Shown in pieces: positions 41,643 to 43,182 of a stretch of DNA of 43,182 nt. The notes beneath the pieces are model-generated. The model saw only the letters and a program-made list of their open reading frames with translations, was not told the DNA's origin and searched no databases. Made by a program: the position numbers and the translations under genes. Origin of the DNA: Candidatus Binatus soli (GTDB lineage: Bacteria > Desulfobacterota > Binatia > Binatales > Binataceae); contig DLMJ01000027.1 in NCBI GenBank assembly GCA_002479255.1, positions 1-43,182 on the forward strand, in the 5' to 3' direction. Position 1 is the first letter of the stretch, and each line of letters starts with the position of its first letter.

Positions 41643-42396
41643 CGATGAAGTCCTCCCTTATAAAGCGGCGTCCGACATGGATCTGGTTGGTCCAATCGCG
41701 GTCATCGGTCACCGGCAGCGCGCCGCGCACGTGCGGGCCGTCGGCGGGCAGCCATGCGCGCAGGCGGCGACTATCGGATGCACGCGGAGAGAGCGGCGCT
41801 CGTACGAGGGCCGTGCGCAGGTCATCGGCCGGATATCGGCCGAGGAGAATCGGCTCCGCCGGCAGGCAGGGTTTACGTCCGATAAAGAGTGGCCGAGCGG
41901 GTGCCCGCAATGCGGCCTCGAGCCGAGCCGCGTCGGGATCGGCGTCGGGCGGTTTGAGTTCCAGCGCGACCGTGTAAACCGCGTCGGCGAGATAATCGCG
42001 ATAACGGATATGAGTGGTCTTTTCGGTGCGCGGGAGCGGTTCACCACGCTGCGTGGCTCTCATAAGAGATCGAATTTCATTTCCACCCTCGCCAGCGCGC
42101 TCTTGAACTCGCCCGCGCGTGGTCCATCCCTGCCACAGGAATGGTTGCGACAGATCGACCGTCTGAAAGTCTTGCAACAATTCGCCGGGGCGATCGCAGC
42201 GCACCGCGTAAACGATGCGCGTCTGCAGCGCCTGGACCGCGGCGGCGTCGCGATGGTCGTAGCCGAGGGCGTTGCCTAGCATTCCGGCCAGCATCGAGCG
42301 CGCCGGAAACGTCCGCGTGACGCCGTTATTGTCGATCACGACGCCGCCGAACGAGATCAGCGGCGCGTCGAAACGCAGGATTATTGCGTCGATCAT
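41635..42396 (-). CDS. cas5e: Cascade subunit Cas5e (CasD)
   Basis: 253 residues from ATG 42396, which overlaps the cas7e stop. A ten-residue extension to 42426 has no support. The N-terminus reads MIDAIILRFDAPLISFGG, close to the Cas5 signature of a beta strand followed by a QSFG-like turn. FPARSMLAGMLGNALGYDHRD and FLWQGWTTRGRV are also Cas5e-typical. It caps the 5' handle of crRNA in Cascade. Confidence 0.95.
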   Translation of the reverse strand: MIDAIILRFDAPLISFGGVVIDNNGVTRTFPARSMLAGMLGNALGYDHRDAAAVQALQTRIVYAVRCDRPGELLQDFQTVDLSQPFLWQGWTTRGRVQERAGEGGNEIRSLMRATQRGEPLPRTEKTTHIRYRDYLADAVYTVALELKPPDADPDAARLEAALRAPARPLFIGRKPCLPAEPILLGRYPADDLRTALVRAPLSPRASDSRRLRAWLPADGPHVRGALPVTDDRDWTNQIHVGRRFIREDFIDV

Positions 42397-43182
42397 TCGG
42401 TTTCCTCCACGCACGCCGCCGTCCATTTGGCTAGTTCGGCGAGCGACGGCGATCGTTCTTCGGCTTCAAGCACGGGAGCCAGGAGGTTGGGATGGCCGAG
42501 CGCGAAGCCGCGGCGCGCGGTGCGGGCGTAAACCCGGTCGAGCTCACCGAGATGGGTGGACAGCGCGTTGTAAGCGTTCGCGAGCGGATCTGGCTCCAGC
42601 CGCACGTGGGTGAGAAAAGCGTTGGCGAGGGTGCGGGGCTGCGCGCTAGCGGCTTCCGCCAGCATCAGATGGGCATAGGCGTGCGGTGCGGTTGAACCGA
42701 GCTTGGCTCCGGGCGTGACCGTTGCGATCAGGTGGACCATCCGGCGGGTGACTTCGGCTGCAAGCGCGCGATCGTCGCCAAGGTTGCGGACCAGGCCGGG
42801 AACGTCGATCGCGACATAGCCATAAAAGAGGCCGGTGGTGAGCTCGGAAGAGTTGATATGGCCGCTGCCCAGGCCACCCTCAGGACTGTCTTTGAGCAGA
42901 TCATCAACTGCGGAGAAGTAATCACTTTCGGACTGTTCCGCATGAACAGTGAAGGCATGAGCGACATGGAGGGCAGCATCGACGCGGGCGAGAATATCGC
43001 CGGTGACCATTCGGCCGAACATTGCGGCGTCGAGTCCGGCGCCGAGTTTGAGCGCGCGGAGGTTATCGATCCGTTCGCGGGTGAAGTGCTTTTTCACCGC
43101 TTCGCCGGCGCCTTTCGCGTCCTTGACGGAGGTGCAGATCGTCCGCGCTTCGGCACGCAGGTGTTCCCCGTCAGCACAAGTT
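42393..43182 (-). CDS. cas7e: Cascade backbone subunit Cas7e (CasC/Cse4), N-terminus beyond the window
   Basis: The frame stays open to the right edge, giving at least 262 residues of a protein normally about 350-360, so the first 90 or so residues are outside. A GTG at 43097 is an internal codon: upstream codons continue in frame. GLDAAMFGRMVTGDILARVDAALHVAHAFTVHAE and SGHINSSELTTGLFYGYVAIDVPGLVRNLGDD are characteristic of Cas7e. Six copies line the crRNA in Cascade. Cse2, Cse1 and Cas3 are expected further right. Confidence 0.96.
   Translation of the reverse strand, partial: TCADGEHLRAEARTICTSVKDAKGAGEAVKKHFTRERIDNLRALKLGAGLDAAMFGRMVTGDILARVDAALHVAHAFTVHAEQSESDYFSAVDDLLKDSPEGGLGSGHINSSELTTGLFYGYVAIDVPGLVRNLGDDRALAAEVTRRMVHLIATVTPGAKLGSTAPHAYAHLMLAEAASAQPRTLANAFLTHVRLEPDPLANAYNALSTHLGELDRVYARTARRGFALGHPNLLAPVLEAEERSPSLAELAKWTAACVEETE

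Overview
The window is high-GC DNA from a Gram-negative-type bacterium. The evidence is lipobox lipoproteins, a P-type conjugation apparatus, and a UbiA prenyltransferase of quinone type. The mix of a lone type II DMSO-reductase-family molybdoenzyme, Ppx/GppA-HD, acyl-CoA dehydrogenase and SnoaL-like genes would suit an uncultured soil lineage of the old Deltaproteobacteria/Binatota sort. That placement is a guess: there is no rRNA or marker gene here to settle it.

Region A (1-14.9 kb) looks chromosomal. It holds a molybdopterin oxidoreductase with a PEBP-family gene downstream, an exopolyphosphatase, a three-gene module (GHKL ATPase, SAM-fold-like protein, beta-class DNA methyltransferase), an FAD amine-oxidase-type protein, a UbiA prenyltransferase, a small lipoprotein, and an acyl-CoA dehydrogenase with a SnoaL-like partner. 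A family of palindromic intergenic repeats lies on both sides of ppx and of the three-gene module, and I do not see it right of 9.7 kb. The three-gene module is AT-richer than its neighbours and is the best candidate here for an undescribed defence (restriction-like) system.

Region B (from about 15.0 kb) reads as an integrative conjugative element. It opens at the 5' half of a tRNA-Arg(CCT) gene that stops exactly after the anticodon loop, the signature of a tRNA attachment site. Next come two toxin-antitoxin cassettes (BrnT/BrnA and a broken HigB/HigA). They are followed by one 14-kb block of conjugation genes, all on the + strand: trbF-trbG-trbI-DUF2274-traF-traD-relaxase-traG-RHH-trbB-C-D-E-J-K-L. 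In the usual trb operon trbF/G/I come last, so the order is permuted. No integrase or distal att site is visible; both would lie beyond the right edge.

Region C (30.6-37.3 kb) is accessory cargo. A 2.1-kb stretch lies between perfect 19-bp inverted repeats resembling IS21-type ends; it holds a truncated McrA-type head-domain gene, a zinc-ribbon membrane protein and a GIY-YIG-like protein. A 37-residue ORF translationally coupled to a Fic AMP-transferase follows, then a secreted Ala/Gln/Pro-rich protein, a TPR lipoprotein and a lipoprotein gene whose 3' end runs into the CRISPR array.

Region D (37.3-43.2 kb) is a type I-E CRISPR-Cas locus on the minus strand: cas7e (cut by the window edge), cas5e, cas6e, cas1e, cas2e, a short leader containing a hairpin, and an array of 38 apparently identical 28-bp repeats. 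If the element extends this far, it is a conjugative element carrying an adaptive immune system. Whether the locus is inside or merely next to the element cannot be decided from this window.
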